DNA of 64,000 bases from JAPOUP01 sp965199865 (GCA_965199865.1 CBDATU010000005.1:1-64000), one strand, 5' to 3'; positions 20,576 through 30,350 are shown, counted from the first letter of the stretch. Numbers and translations are program-made. Notes: generated by a model from the sequence alone, not told the origin.

Positions 20576-20776
20576 GATTGCATGATCGGCATTGCCGCAT
20601 TCTGAAGGTGGGAATGTTTGGGCCCTTTGAAGCGAACGATTGTTGGTGCCTCGTGAATCGCGGGTCTGTTCTCGGTCATTTTGGCTTGCAAGGGCATGTA
20701 TGCGGTCCTAGAAAAGCCCGACTTCGAGGATGCCATGGCCTCAACCGACGCGCATGGCCATGAAAGGAAGAATGGA

Positions 20777-22135
20777 ATGCAGGTCACTCAGACCCTGAAT
20801 GAAGGCTTGAAGCGCGGCTACCGCATTGTGGTGCCTGGAACTGACCTCACTGAGAAGGTCGAAGCGAGACTTGTTGAGGAACAGCCGAATCTTCAGCTGA
20901 ACGGCTTTCGTAAGGGCAAGGTGCCAATCGTGCTCATGAGACGGCTGTTTGGAAAGGAAATCGATAGAGACGTTCGGCAAATCGCCGTCGAGGAGGCGCT
21001 GCGTACCCATTTCAGCGATTCCGGTGAAAAGCCCGCCATGTTTCCAGATATCGAAGTTGGCTCCGATGCCATGAAAGAGGGCGCGGACCTCTCGTTCGAT
21101 GTGGCCTATGAGGCGCTTCCGGTTATCCCGGAAGTCGACTTCAGGTCAATAAAGCTTGAGAGACTCGTTGTAAAGGCCACTGAAGAGGAAATCCAGAAAC
21201 TGCTTGATGAGCACGCGAGGCAATTCGGAAGCCATGAAGACGCGGAAGCTGGTGCAACAGCGGAAATGGGCGACCTGTTAACGCTGGATTTCAAGGGATT
21301 GATTGATGGCGAGGAGTTTGAGGCAGGGAGCGGCGAGGGATTTCCTGTCCTGCTGGGAAGTGATCTGATCGCTCCAGGTCTTGATGAGCAGCTGATTGGC
21401 GTGGAAGTGGAGGCGGAGGTCGAAGCGAAGGTAACCTATCCGGAAGATTACCATATTGAAGAGCTGCAGGCCAAGGAAGCCCGGTTTTCCTGCACGGTCA
21501 GGGAACTGATGAAAATGAAACCAAGTCAGATCGACGACAGTCTGGCGGCGAAAGTTGGCTTTGAGAACCTTGAGGATCTTGAAAGGAAGATTCGGGAATC
21601 TGTGGAATCGCAATTGGCGAAGGATGCAAGACTTGTGCTGCGGTTCCAGCTGCTCGACCGGATTTCGGAAATGGTCGATTTTGAGTTGCCATCAGTGCTG
21701 CTGAAAAATGAGGCAGACAGTGTGGCTCGGCAGCTCACGGAGGATGCGCAGCGCCAATCCGACGAAAACGAGGACCTGGACGACGATGAGATCGGTGATG
21801 ACATTGCCGTTGAGCCAACTCCGGAACACATCGGTATCGCTGAGCGCAGGCTAAGACTAGGGTTGCTGTTCGGCGAGGTTGGTAATGCGAATGACATTGC
21901 GGTGAATGACCATGACTTAAGATTGGCCGCTGAGCAGATGGCAGCCAGGGTTCCTGCGGCCTCCAGACAGCGGTATCTGGAACTTTTTTACGGTAATGAG
22001 GAAATTAGATCACGTTTTGAGCAGAGAATTTTCGAGGATAAAGTTATCGAATTCCTGCTCGAGCTCATCGAGGTGACGGACAGGGAAGTCAGTCGCGACG
22101 AACTTAGGGAGGCGATTGAGGCAATCGACGAATGA
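20777..22135 (+). CDS. tig: Trigger factor
   Basis: 452-residue ribosome-bound chaperone and prolyl isomerase that meets nascent chains at the exit tunnel. I start it at the Met of MQVTQTLNEGLKRGYRI (20777), with AAGGAAG about 6 bases before it, not at an ATG 96 bases upstream. The N-terminal ribosome-binding signature reads LQLNGFRKGKVPIVLMRRLF, slightly varied from the usual GFRxGKVP. The FKBP-like domain follows (about residues 165-245, DLLTLDFKGLIDGEEFEAG). The long helical C-terminal domain has an acidic insert (NEDLDDDEIGDD). Intact. Its transcript meets the rplI operon head-on at a shared hairpin. Confidence 0.95.
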   Translation: MQVTQTLNEGLKRGYRIVVPGTDLTEKVEARLVEEQPNLQLNGFRKGKVPIVLMRRLFGKEIDRDVRQIAVEEALRTHFSDSGEKPAMFPDIEVGSDAMKEGADLSFDVAYEALPVIPEVDFRSIKLERLVVKATEEEIQKLLDEHARQFGSHEDAEAGATAEMGDLLTLDFKGLIDGEEFEAGSGEGFPVLLGSDLIAPGLDEQLIGVEVEAEVEAKVTYPEDYHIEELQAKEARFSCTVRELMKMKPSQIDDSLAAKVGFENLEDLERKIRESVESQLAKDARLVLRFQLLDRISEMVDFELPSVLLKNEADSVARQLTEDAQRQSDENEDLDDDEIGDDIAVEPTPEHIGIAERRLRLGLLFGEVGNANDIAVNDHDLRLAAEQMAARVPAASRQRYLELFYGNEEIRSRFEQRIFEDKVIEFLLELIEVTDREVSRDELREAIEAIDE

Positions 22136-22297
22136 TCCGCAACCTACGATGTGGATGATTATGCGCTTTGATCATGTCCGGCCATGGGCCAATGTAAATC
22201 GATACGACTCGCCTGCCGGTCAGGATTCGTCCGCCAATGCCCGGTCTCCTGCCGCGACTGCCTTGGGCTCCGCCAGCTGTTTGCGGTCTCATTCCTT

Positions 22298-22340
22298 GGG
22301 TGAAAAGGCCTCCGAAACCGTCAGGCGGAGGCCTTCACCC
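22298..22340 (+). terminator. Hairpin between convergent tig and rplI
   Basis: GGGTGAAAAGGCCTCCG (22298-22314) pairs with CGGAGGCCTTCACCC (22326-22340) around an 11-base loop, with two bulged bases in the left arm. It lies between the 3' ends of tig (+) and rplI (-), so it probably stops both transcripts. The T-run is weak on either side. Confidence 0.65.
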
Positions 22341-22347
22341 GAACCGC

Positions 22348-22998
22348 TTAGCTTACCGGTCGGCGGAACTTGTCTCTTTCCGCGACGGAAGGCTGCTCAG
22401 CGCTGCCGTCATCACCTTCTGGCATCGGCATAAGGGGATCCTGATCGTCCCGAGGTTGATCAAGGTCATCGAATAGCTCCGAGACATCAAATTCGGCTTC
22501 GTCCCCAGCGGCATCGGCAGCCGATTTTCCAGCAGCCTGCAGCACTGCCTCCTCCTCGGAGCGCGCGACGTTCAGCTGGACCGAAACCTCGACTTCCGGA
22601 TGAAGGCCGATAACCACTTCATGCAGGCCAAGCTCCTTGATTGGCGAAGACAGCATCACCTGTCTGCGGTCGATCGTGAACCCGGCCGCAGTCGCCGCTT
22701 CAGCCGCATCACGTGTCGAAACCGATCCATAGAGGGAGCCCGCATCCGATGCCGAGCGAATCACCGTGAACTGCCGGCCTCCAAGCTTCTCTGCCAGCGC
22801 CTCGGCTTCCTTTCTGGATTCAAGGTTATTGGCTTCAAGCTGGGCCTTCTGTGCTTCGAAAGCTTCGATGTTGGCCTTACTGGCCCGCAAAGCCTTCTTC
22901 ATTGGCAGAAGGAAATTCCGGGCATAACCCGGCTTCACGTTAACGACGTCACCCATCTGTCCAAGCCTGGACACGCGTTCAAGTAGAATGACTTCCAT
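22348..22998 (-). CDS. rplI: 50S ribosomal protein L9
   Basis: 216-residue L9, which binds 23S rRNA and helps keep the reading frame. The N-terminal rRNA-binding domain has the signature GDVVNVKPGYARNFLLP, followed by the long connecting helix and a C-terminal domain ending near residue 150. After that comes an acidic tail of about 60 residues (ELFDDLDQPRDDQDPLMPMP). The usual bacterial length is about 150; longer acidic tails are known in Rhodobacterales. Last gene of rpsF-rpsR-rplI. Confidence 0.96.
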   Translation of the reverse strand: MEVILLERVSRLGQMGDVVNVKPGYARNFLLPMKKALRASKANIEAFEAQKAQLEANNLESRKEAEALAEKLGGRQFTVIRSASDAGSLYGSVSTRDAAEAATAAGFTIDRRQVMLSSPIKELGLHEVVIGLHPEVEVSVQLNVARSEEEAVLQAAGKSAADAAGDEAEFDVSELFDDLDQPRDDQDPLMPMPEGDDGSAEQPSVAERDKFRRPVS

Positions 22999-23011
22999 TT
23001 ACCGCTCCCTC

Positions 23012-23239
23012 CTATTTTACCGCATAGGGCAGTAGGGCGAGAAACCGGGCGCGCTTTATGGCACGGGCCAGTTCGCGCTGTTTTTTCGCTGAGACTGCGG
23101 TGATGCGGCTCGGGACGATCTTGCCGCGCTCGGAGATGTAGCGCTGCAGGAGTCGCGTGTCCTTGTAGTCGATCTTCGGCGCGTTGTCGCTGGAGAATGG
23201 GCATACCTTGCGGCGCCTGAAAAATGGTCTGTTTGCCAT
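23012..23239 (-). CDS. rpsR: 30S ribosomal protein S18
   Basis: 75-residue S18, partner of S6 on the 30S platform. The start is the Met of MANRPFFRRRKVCPF (23239), as in the family; upstream codons in the same frame are untranslated leader. The conserved IDYKDTRLLQRYISERGKI and RITAVSAKKQRELARAIKRA are complete. It sits between rpsF (17 bases) and rplI (14 bases), in one operon. Confidence 0.97.
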   Translation of the reverse strand: MANRPFFRRRKVCPFSSDNAPKIDYKDTRLLQRYISERGKIVPSRITAVSAKKQRELARAIKRARFLALLPYAVK

Positions 23240-23255
23240 GGGATGCAGCCTCTTC

Positions 23256-23600
23256 CTAACGTCGGCGGTCGCGTTCGTCACGCTTCTGCAGCTGAATTGA
23301 GGGACCTTCGCTATGGGCGTTGACCTTGATGGTCAGCACGCGCATCACATCGTCGTGCAGACGCATCAGGCGCTCCATCTCCTGAACGGCCGGCGCCGGT
23401 GCATCCGTCTTCAGGAGTCCGTAATGGCCCTTGCGGTTCTTGTTGATTCGATAGGCCATCGTCTTGACGCCCCAGTATTCGCTTCCAACGACCTTTCCGC
23501 CATTGTCAGCGAGAACCGCGCCAAAATGTTCGATGAGACCTTCGGCCTGCGCGTTGGATAGATCCTGTCGCGCGATGAATACATGCTCATATAGCGGCAT
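23256..23600 (-). CDS. rpsF: 30S ribosomal protein S6
   Basis: 114-residue S6, which dimerises with S18 on the 30S subunit. The start is the Met of MPLYEHVFIARQDLS at 23600. Conserved blocks are GGKVVGSEYWGVKTMAYRIN and KGHYGLLKTDAPAPAVQEME; it ends in a charged tail (KRDERDRRR). First gene of the operon. It is divergent from fabD, with about 310 bases between the two starts. Confidence 0.97.
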   Translation of the reverse strand: MPLYEHVFIARQDLSNAQAEGLIEHFGAVLADNGGKVVGSEYWGVKTMAYRINKNRKGHYGLLKTDAPAPAVQEMERLMRLHDDVMRVLTIKVNAHSEGPSIQLQKRDERDRRR

Positions 23601-23913
23601 GCTCTCTCCATGTTTTCGGGCGCATTTCAAAGGACCGGCCAGTTCACCCTTCCGCGGGCCGGGCCACGAGAGACTGCGCCGTTCGGAACGGGTCGCGGAA
23701 GAAGGCCGCCTTATACAGGGCCTGAGCGGCAGTGCAAGGCCAACCTGCGTGTGGATTCCCGATAATCCGGCCGGGCATGCCTGCACCGATGTCAGTTTCC
23801 CTGCGCCCGGTCGGCCAGACATCCGCCAGAAGAAGTGGTTCGCGGGAATTGCATCCATCCGGGCGTCCGTCTATAGGCATGATGTCGGTCGATCCAGCTT
23901 CATTGAGGACAGC

Positions 23914-24858
23914 GTGTCAAAGGCGTTCATTTTCCCTGGGCAGGGAGCCCAGACAGTCGGAATGGGCAAGGCTCTGGCTGACACCTATCCCGGTGCAAAA
24001 CTGGTTTTTGAGGAGGTGGACGATGCCTTGGGCGAGAAGCTCAGCTCGATCATCTGGGAGGGGCAGCGGGAAGCTCTGGCACTGACACGTAATGCGCAGC
24101 CTGCGCTGATGGCGACTTCGATGGCTTCCATGGCGGCACTGAATGCCGAAGGAGTGACGATAGACGCGGCGACACATGTCGCAGGGCATTCGCTGGGAGA
24201 ATACTCCGCTCTGGCGGCGGCAGGAGCTCTGTCACTGTCGGATGCCGCGCGACTTCTAAGGACGCGGGGCAACGCGATGCAGCAGGCGGTTCCGGTAGGA
24301 GAGGGGGCGATGGCTGCGGTTCTTGGCCTTGATCTCCAGACCGTGGTTGCCGTGACGGAACAGGCGGCGCAGGGCGAGGTCTGTGTGGCGGCAAATGACA
24401 ATGACCCTGGCCAGGTGGTTGTGTCCGGTACGAAGGCCGCGGTGGAGCGGGCGGCTACGATCGCCAGGGAACATGGGGCCAAAAGGGTGGTCATGCTACC
24501 GGTCAGCGCGCCTTTCCACTGTAGCCTGATGGCTCCTGCGGCGGCCAGAATGGCTGAGGAGCTCAGCCATGTTGAGATAGGGACACCCAGGGTACAGTTT
24601 GTTTCGAACGTGCTGGCGAGCGAAGTCAGTGACCCCACAGTCATTCGAACATTGCTGGTCGATCAGGTGACGCATTCCGTGCGCTGGCGCGAAAGCGTCC
24701 AGATGATGGTCGGCAAGGGAGTCGACGAGACCTGGGAAATTGGGGCCGGAAAAGCGCTCAGCGGAATGGTGCGGCGAATTGACCGATCGATTCGGGTGCG
24801 CGGAGTAGGAACCCCCGAGGAAGTGAGGGCTGCGGCGAAAGACCTTTGTGGAGGTTGA
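23914..24858 (+). CDS. fabD: Malonyl-CoA:ACP transacylase
   Basis: 314-residue enzyme that moves malonyl from CoA to acyl carrier protein, the first committed loading step of type II fatty acid synthesis. It starts at GTG (VSKAFIFPGQGAQTVGMG) with GAGG about 6 bases upstream; the frame stays open far upstream but has no family sequence there. The nucleophile Ser93 sits in AGHSLGEYSAL, and the catalytic His202 in APFHCSLM. Followed 6 bases later by fabG. Confidence 0.95.
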   Translation: MSKAFIFPGQGAQTVGMGKALADTYPGAKLVFEEVDDALGEKLSSIIWEGQREALALTRNAQPALMATSMASMAALNAEGVTIDAATHVAGHSLGEYSALAAAGALSLSDAARLLRTRGNAMQQAVPVGEGAMAAVLGLDLQTVVAVTEQAAQGEVCVAANDNDPGQVVVSGTKAAVERAATIAREHGAKRVVMLPVSAPFHCSLMAPAAARMAEELSHVEIGTPRVQFVSNVLASEVSDPTVIRTLLVDQVTHSVRWRESVQMMVGKGVDETWEIGAGKALSGMVRRIDRSIRVRGVGTPEEVRAAAKDLCGG

Positions 24859-24864
24859 ACGGAC

Positions 24865-25602
24865 GTGTTTGACTTGACCGGTAAGAATGCGCTTGTCACA
24901 GGAGCTTCCGGTGGCATCGGTGGTGCGGTGGCGAAGGCGCTGCATATGGCTGGTGCGGGAGTGGGCCTTAGTGGCACGCGTCTGAAGCCTCTTCAGGCAT
25001 TGGCGGCGGAACTGGGGGAAAGGGCGTATGTACTGCCCTGCGATCTTGGTGATGCGGCGGCGGTGAAGGCGCTTCCAGCTCAGGCGTCCGAGGTTCTGGG
25101 TTCGGTTGATATTCTTGTAAACAACGCCGGAATTACCCGTGACCAGCTGTTTATGCGGATGACCGATGAAGAATGGGCCAAAGTGCTTGAAGTCAACCTT
25201 ACGGCCACAATGCGGCTTTGCCGGGCGACGATACGGGGAATGATGAGGTCGCGTTGGGGGCGGATCGTGAACATCGGCTCCGTCGTTGGATCGACCGGAA
25301 ATCCCGGGCAGGCGAATTACGCAGCGGCCAAGGCCGGGATGGTTGGTCTGTCCAGGTCGCTCGCCCTTGAAGTGGCGAGCCGTGGCATAACGGTGAATGT
25401 GGTCGCACCGGGTTTCATCGCGACAGCCATGACCGATGGGCTGGGTGAAAGCCGGAAGGCGGCCATTCTGGATCTGGTGCCTTCCGGGAGAATGGGTGAG
25501 GCGGACGAGATTGGTGCCGCGGTGCTCTATCTGGCGAGTCGTGAGGCTGGCTACGTGACCGGCGCGACCCTACATGTCAATGGTGGCATGGCGATGCTGT
25601 GA
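24865..25602 (+). CDS. fabG: 3-oxoacyl-ACP reductase
   Basis: 245-residue short-chain dehydrogenase that reduces 3-oxoacyl-ACP with NADPH. The Rossmann loop TGASGGIG is at residues 13-20, NNAG lies near 88, and the catalytic Ser/Tyr/Lys lie in NIGSVVGSTGNPGQANYAAAK. The start is GTG at 24865, with GGAGG 12 bases upstream inside the end of fabD. The C-terminus LHVNGGMAML is complete. Confidence 0.95.
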   Translation: MFDLTGKNALVTGASGGIGGAVAKALHMAGAGVGLSGTRLKPLQALAAELGERAYVLPCDLGDAAAVKALPAQASEVLGSVDILVNNAGITRDQLFMRMTDEEWAKVLEVNLTATMRLCRATIRGMMRSRWGRIVNIGSVVGSTGNPGQANYAAAKAGMVGLSRSLALEVASRGITVNVVAPGFIATAMTDGLGESRKAAILDLVPSGRMGEADEIGAAVLYLASREAGYVTGATLHVNGGMAML

Positions 25603-25775
25603 CTCCACGCGAGGTGACAAAGCATTTGCCAATGTGAATCGTTGTGCTATTTGACGCGGAATTATGCCGGATGTCCATATGTCTGGCTCTGCCGCCAAAG
25701 TGCATGCGGCTATAGGCGCCCACAAAAGGGCAAAACTGAAGAGTGGGCTGTGCCCCCAGGGAGTATGAGGAAGAC

Positions 25776-26009
25776 ATGAGCGACATCTCGGATCGCGTTA
25801 GGAAGATTGTGGTGGAGCACTTGGGCGTGGAAGAGGAAAAAGTTGTGGACACAGCTTCCTTCATCGACGACCTGGGTGCGGATAGCCTCGACACGGTGGA
25901 ACTGGTTATGGCCTTCGAGGAGGAGTTCGGAATCGAGATTCCCGATGACGCGGCGGAGACCATCCAGTCGTTCGGTGATGCCGTTAAGTTTATCACAGAC
26001 AATTCGTAA
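25776..26009 (+). CDS. acpP: Acyl carrier protein
   Basis: 77-residue acyl carrier protein, the shuttle for all fatty-acid synthesis intermediates. The phosphopantetheine attachment site is Ser37 in LGADSLDTVELV. Strongly acidic, as expected. The start is fixed by GAGGAAG 5 bases before the ATG. There are 173 bases between fabG and this gene, enough for its own promoter, which is usual because ACP is made in large amounts. Confidence 0.97.
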   Translation: MSDISDRVRKIVVEHLGVEEEKVVDTASFIDDLGADSLDTVELVMAFEEEFGIEIPDDAAETIQSFGDAVKFITDNS

Positions 26010-26471
26010 CCCATTTCGATGGCGGTGATTTCAGGCGGTATCCCGAAGGGCGCCGCCTTGATTTTGACAGAAATGCCTCTGACTGCCCATTTCCCCAGGG
26101 CAGCTCTGCCATATGCGGGATAATCCTGTGGGGATCATGCGTTTTCGGTGCCGGTCGGCGGCCACGCTTCTGAAACCTACGTCCCGCACTCCGATGGCCA
26201 GCCGGGAAACGGTTGCCTGATACGGTTTCCAAACGAATTTCCAGGCAGGATTTCCAAATTGTGCCGCCTGTTCGGATGGGCCGATGAGGCTTGTCGAGGT
26301 CGTCCGGATTACCGTTGCTGAATCGGTCACGTGGGAGCGTCCCTGGATTCCGGTCGGGAGCGCGGCCGGTGGCTGACCTGATGATTGAAGGAAGCTGATT
26401 GCGCTTGCCGTGCGGGTTAGAGCCTTGGTATCAGGTTACGGCGTGAATGCAGCGTCAGGGAGAGGCAGGGC
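26010..26471. other. Unusually long acpP-fabF spacer
   Basis: 462 bases without a gene, between two genes that normally sit close together. No readable protein on either strand and no transposase text. It may be a decayed insertion or a deleted gene. Confidence 0.45.
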
Positions 26472-27734
26472 ATGCGTCGTGTGGTGATTTCCGGGTTAGG
26501 GCTTGTCACGCCTCTGGCGTGCGGCGTGGAGGAAACCTGGTCACGTCTGCTCGCAGGGCAGTCGGGAGCTGGGCCTATTCAGCGTTTCGATGCAAGTGGA
26601 AACGTAACGAAATATGCCTGCGAGGTGAAGCGCGGCGACGGCAGCGACGGCACCTTCAATCCCGATGACTGGATGGCACGAAAAGACCAGCGGAAGATCG
26701 ATGATTTCATTCTCTACTGCATAGCCGCAGCCGAGCAGGCGGTTCAGGATAGCGGCTGGATGCCGGAAGACGAGGAAGAGCGGCTTCGGACCGGTGTGAT
26801 GATCGGTTCCGGAATTGGCGGACTGGGCTGGATCGAATCAACCTCGATCCTACTGAAGGAGCGGGGGGCCAGACGGGTGTCGCCATTCTTCATTCCGGGC
26901 TCGCTTATCAACCTTGTCTCTGGCCAGGTGTCCATAAAATACGGCTTCAAGGGGCCGAACCACGCGGTGGTGACAGCCTGTTCCACTGGAGCGCATGCGA
27001 TCGGCGATGCGGCGCGTCTCATTCAGTGGGGTGATGCGGATGTGATGGTTGCCGGGGGCACCGAGAGTCCAATCTGCGCCGTCGGCGTTGCCGGTTTCAA
27101 TGCCTGTAAGGCATTGAGCACCAAATGGACTGATGAACCACAGCGGGCTAGCCGCCCCTATGATGTTGAGCGTGACGGCTTCGTCATGGGCGAAGGTGCG
27201 GGAGTCGTGATCCTGGAAGAATTCGAACATGCCGTGGCGCGCGGAGCGAAAATCTACGCTGAAGTGCTGGGCTATGGCCTATCCGGGGATGCGTTTCACA
27301 TCACTGCCCCTTCAGAAGATGGCGACGGAGCGAGACGGTCGATGGAAGCCGCGCTGAACCGGGCCCGGATCAAGCCCCAGGCGGTGGACTACATCAACGC
27401 TCACGGCACCTCGACAATGGCAGATCTGATCGAGCTCAACGTGGTCCAGCGTCTTCTGGGGGACAAGGCGGGTGAGGCAGCCATGTCTTCCACAAAGTCG
27501 GCCACCGGGCATCTGCTGGGGGCCGCTGGGGCGATCGAGGCGATTTTCACTGTTCTCGCGATCCGTGACCAGGTCGCGCCGCCGACGATCAACCTTGAGA
27601 ATCCAGAGGTTGAGACAGCGCTCAACCTCGTACCACTGGTAAAGCAGGAGCGTGAAATCAACGTGGCGCTGTCGAATTCCTTTGGTTTCGGAGGAACCAA
27701 TGCGTCATTGCTGTTGGGTAAGGTCACGGGATGA
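26472..27734 (+). CDS. fabF: 3-oxoacyl-ACP synthase II
   Basis: 420-residue KAS II condensing enzyme that elongates acyl-ACP with malonyl-ACP. The catalytic triad is Cys170 (VVTACSTGAHAIG), His311 (INAHGTSTMADLIEL) and His347 (SATGHLLGAAGAIEA), with the C-terminal glycine-rich NSFGFGGTNASLLL. The start MRRVVISGLGLVTPL is standard. Its stop overlaps the mltG start by 4 bases (ATGA), so the two are translationally coupled. Confidence 0.97.
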   Translation: MRRVVISGLGLVTPLACGVEETWSRLLAGQSGAGPIQRFDASGNVTKYACEVKRGDGSDGTFNPDDWMARKDQRKIDDFILYCIAAAEQAVQDSGWMPEDEEERLRTGVMIGSGIGGLGWIESTSILLKERGARRVSPFFIPGSLINLVSGQVSIKYGFKGPNHAVVTACSTGAHAIGDAARLIQWGDADVMVAGGTESPICAVGVAGFNACKALSTKWTDEPQRASRPYDVERDGFVMGEGAGVVILEEFEHAVARGAKIYAEVLGYGLSGDAFHITAPSEDGDGARRSMEAALNRARIKPQAVDYINAHGTSTMADLIELNVVQRLLGDKAGEAAMSSTKSATGHLLGAAGAIEAIFTVLAIRDQVAPPTINLENPEVETALNLVPLVKQEREINVALSNSFGFGGTNASLLLGKVTG

Positions 27735-28894
27735 TGTGGCGGGCGCTGGCGTCAAATGTCATAACGCTTCTCCTTGTTCTTGTGATCGTCTCCGCAGGCC
27801 TGGTGAGCTGGGGGCAACGTCAGTTCATCGGTGAGGGCCCGTTGGCAGAGCCGATCTGTCTGCGGGTGGCTCCCGGTACCAGAATGGATGATCTCTCGAA
27901 TGATCTGGCAGGGCAGGGCGCGGTCAGCAGGCCATGGATAATGCGGGCTGGTGCCAGGTATTCCGGAAAGTCTTCAGACATCAGGTTCGGGAGCTATCTG
28001 CTTCCTGCAGGTGCATCCATGCGGGATATCATCCAGATCGTGACGCGTGGAGGGCAGTCGACCTGTGGTGTGGAGATCGTCCATCGAATTGGCGTGAGCA
28101 GGATCGAAATTCAGGTGCGTGAGCTCGATCCGCAGACCGGCCGATACGTTTCGCGTGCCGAATTTGGACCGGTTGGCGAAGACAGTGAGATCCCCAATGC
28201 ATATGTTGAAGCGCGCTCCAGAAACGACACAAGGATCCGGGTCGTTCTGGCTGAAGGAGTGACAAGCTGGCAGGTCGTCGAGGGGCTGAACGCATTCGAT
28301 ATCCTAACGGGCGACGTGCCCACTGTTCCAGCCGAAGGTTGGCTGGCGCCCGACAGTTACGAGGTATCCGTTGGTGATGATCGTAGCGAATTGCTTGCGT
28401 CGATGGAGGCAAGACAGCGCGAGAGGCTGGAACGGTCATGGCAGGACAGAACCGAGGGATTACCGCTCAACTCACAGGAAGAGGCGCTGATCCTTGCCTC
28501 GATCGTGGAAAAAGAAACCGGCTTAGCTGATGAGCGCGGTGTCGTGGCAGGAGTGTTCATCAACCGGCTGAAGGAAGGTATGCCGCTTCAGACCGATCCG
28601 ACCGTCATCTACGGAATTACCAATGGCCGTGGAGGTCTTGACCGAGGCTTGCGGCGAAGCGAGCTCAGAGCCGAGACCCCGTACAACACTTACCTGATTC
28701 GCGGGCTGCCACCGACACCGATCGCGAATCCAGGTCTGGCGAGCATCAGGGCGGCACTCAGCCCCGAGGAGACGGATTACCTGTTCTTTGTGGCTGACGG
28801 AACCGGTGGTCATGCCTTTGCGGCCACACTTAAGGAACACAACGCGAATGTCGCCCGTTGGCGCGCCATCGATTCAGAGCGGAGCGGTCAGTAG
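27731..28894 (+). CDS. mltG: Endolytic murein transglycosylase (YceG-like)
   Basis: 387-residue inner-membrane enzyme that cuts nascent peptidoglycan strands and limits their length. One N-terminal membrane helix (ITLLLVLVIVSAGLVSWG) is followed by a LysM-like region and the YceG domain. The catalytic Glu260 lies in ILASIVEKETG, and the downstream block FINRLKEGMPLQTDPTVIYG is complete. It overlaps fabF by 4 bases, the order usual in Rhodobacterales. Confidence 0.94.
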   Translation: MMWRALASNVITLLLVLVIVSAGLVSWGQRQFIGEGPLAEPICLRVAPGTRMDDLSNDLAGQGAVSRPWIMRAGARYSGKSSDIRFGSYLLPAGASMRDIIQIVTRGGQSTCGVEIVHRIGVSRIEIQVRELDPQTGRYVSRAEFGPVGEDSEIPNAYVEARSRNDTRIRVVLAEGVTSWQVVEGLNAFDILTGDVPTVPAEGWLAPDSYEVSVGDDRSELLASMEARQRERLERSWQDRTEGLPLNSQEEALILASIVEKETGLADERGVVAGVFINRLKEGMPLQTDPTVIYGITNGRGGLDRGLRRSELRAETPYNTYLIRGLPPTPIANPGLASIRAALSPEETDYLFFVADGTGGHAFAATLKEHNANVARWRAIDSERSGQ

Positions 28895-29540
28895 TCGCGG
28901 ACTTCGAACTGATTCCGGCGGCCTCAGTATTACGGGATTTCCGTGGAGCGGCCGCAGACTCCATCAGGCATGCTCCCGGAGCCCTGATGAGGTCAGTATC
29001 ATCTGGCCCTCCGGACAGTCAATGTGCACGCCTACGCGTGCGACCGGATTGATCCACAGCCACCTATCGGTCTGGCGGACTGCCATTGATCCTTGAGACA
29101 TTCCCTCGCTCAATGGACCCATTCCATTGTCACCGCCCATGGGTTGGGTACGGCCATGCTTTTCCCTTCAGGAACGTTTACGTCTTCATATGAGGGGTTG
29201 CGGGAATTGCTGCTGATAGGCCTAGCAGGTGGCAACTCCCCTTCCAGGGATGAGTGGTGTGTGGCTCATAAACTGGAATTCGTGGAAAGCTCGCGCATTT
29301 TGCGGAGTGGCCGCAAAATCTGAAGGGGTGAACTGGATGAATTCGTAAATTCAGCGGATTTGCTAATGGACATTGCCGGGGTTATTATGGCACAAAGGGT
29401 TTTCTGAATTTCCTGTGTTGCGAAGGTGGGTATCGTTGAGGAGTTGCCTTGATCGAGTGCGGTTCCAGCCCATCGGCGACTGACCATTGCACTGGGCCCT
29501 TACATTAATATGTAATGGAGCCGTGTAGGAGGAAGCGTTA
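28895..29540. other. Spacer with a 9-bp hairpin
   Basis: No recognisable gene. A perfect inverted repeat, ATTTTGCGG (29297-29305) with CCGCAAAAT (29311-29319), has a 5-base loop and lies 220 bases before cysE. It lacks a following T-run and could be an operator or a leftover of an insertion. Confidence 0.4.
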
Positions 29541-30350
29541 ATGGCGGAAACGCGTGCAAAACTCGCTGAACTAGATCCTGTCTGGAGCCGAATCAGGGCT
29601 GAGGCGGAGCGTGCGGTGGAGCTGGAACCGGTTCTTGGCGGTATGGTTCATGCCACGATTCTGCATTATCCCACGTTGGAACAGGCTCTGGCCTATCGAT
29701 TGGCGCAGAAACTGGCGTCAGGTGAGATGTCTGAGCAAATCCTCCGGGAACTGGCTGATCAGGCATATGCGGAAAGCCCGGCGCTTGGCACTGCGGCCCG
29801 AACCGATATCGTGGCGGTTTTTGATCGCGACCCTGCCTGTCATCGGCTCATGCAGCCTCTCCTTTTCTTCAAGGGCTTCCAGGCCATGCAGGCATACCGC
29901 GTGGCGCATTGGCTTTGGGAACGCGGTCGTAAGGACATGGCCTATTTCCTGCAGATGCGTATCTCGGAGGCTTTTGGAGTCGACATACATCCGGCCGCAC
30001 GGATCGGTAAGGGAATCATGATCGACCACGCCCATTCCATCGTGATCGGTGAGACGGCTAGGGTAGGTGACAATGTATCCATGCTTCACTCAGTGACTTT
30101 GGGTGGTACCGGAAAGGAAGACCAGCAGCGCCATCCAACGATTGGGTGCGGGGTCCTGATCGGGGCGGGAGCCAAGGTTCTTGGCAACATCACGGTCGGC
30201 AACTGTTCCCGCATCGCCGCCGGGTCAGTGGTGCTCCAGGACGTTCCGGCGGAAAAAACCGTTGCGGGTGTTCCAGCTCGAATTGTGGGGGAGGCGGGAT
30301 GCACCCAGCCTTCGGTCTCCATGGATCAGCTTACAGGTGTAAGGGTCTGA
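29541..30350 (+). CDS. cysE: Serine O-acetyltransferase
   Basis: 269-residue enzyme that acetylates serine to O-acetylserine, the first step of cysteine synthesis. The N-terminal helical SAT domain (DPVWSRIRAEAERAVELEP, YRVAHWLWERGRKDMAYFLQ) is followed by a left-handed beta-helix with hexapeptide repeats (DHAHSIVIGETARVGDNVSM, LGGTGKEDQQRHPTIG). The substrate-site histidines of HSVTLGG and DIHPAARIG are present. A textbook AGGAGG ribosome binding site lies just upstream. Confidence 0.95.
   Translation: MAETRAKLAELDPVWSRIRAEAERAVELEPVLGGMVHATILHYPTLEQALAYRLAQKLASGEMSEQILRELADQAYAESPALGTAARTDIVAVFDRDPACHRLMQPLLFFKGFQAMQAYRVAHWLWERGRKDMAYFLQMRISEAFGVDIHPAARIGKGIMIDHAHSIVIGETARVGDNVSMLHSVTLGGTGKEDQQRHPTIGCGVLIGAGAKVLGNITVGNCSRIAAGSVVLQDVPAEKTVAGVPARIVGEAGCTQPSVSMDQLTGVRV

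Noticed and set aside
22348..22530. Acidic tail of L9 as a novel fusion
   Set aside because: Extended acidic L9 tails occur in Rhodobacterales and the tail has no domain-like pattern.
23464..23913. A longer FabD starting upstream over rpsF
   Set aside because: The extra 150 residues have no family sequence and overlap rpsF on the other strand; the GTG with a GAGG site at 23914 fits the family start.
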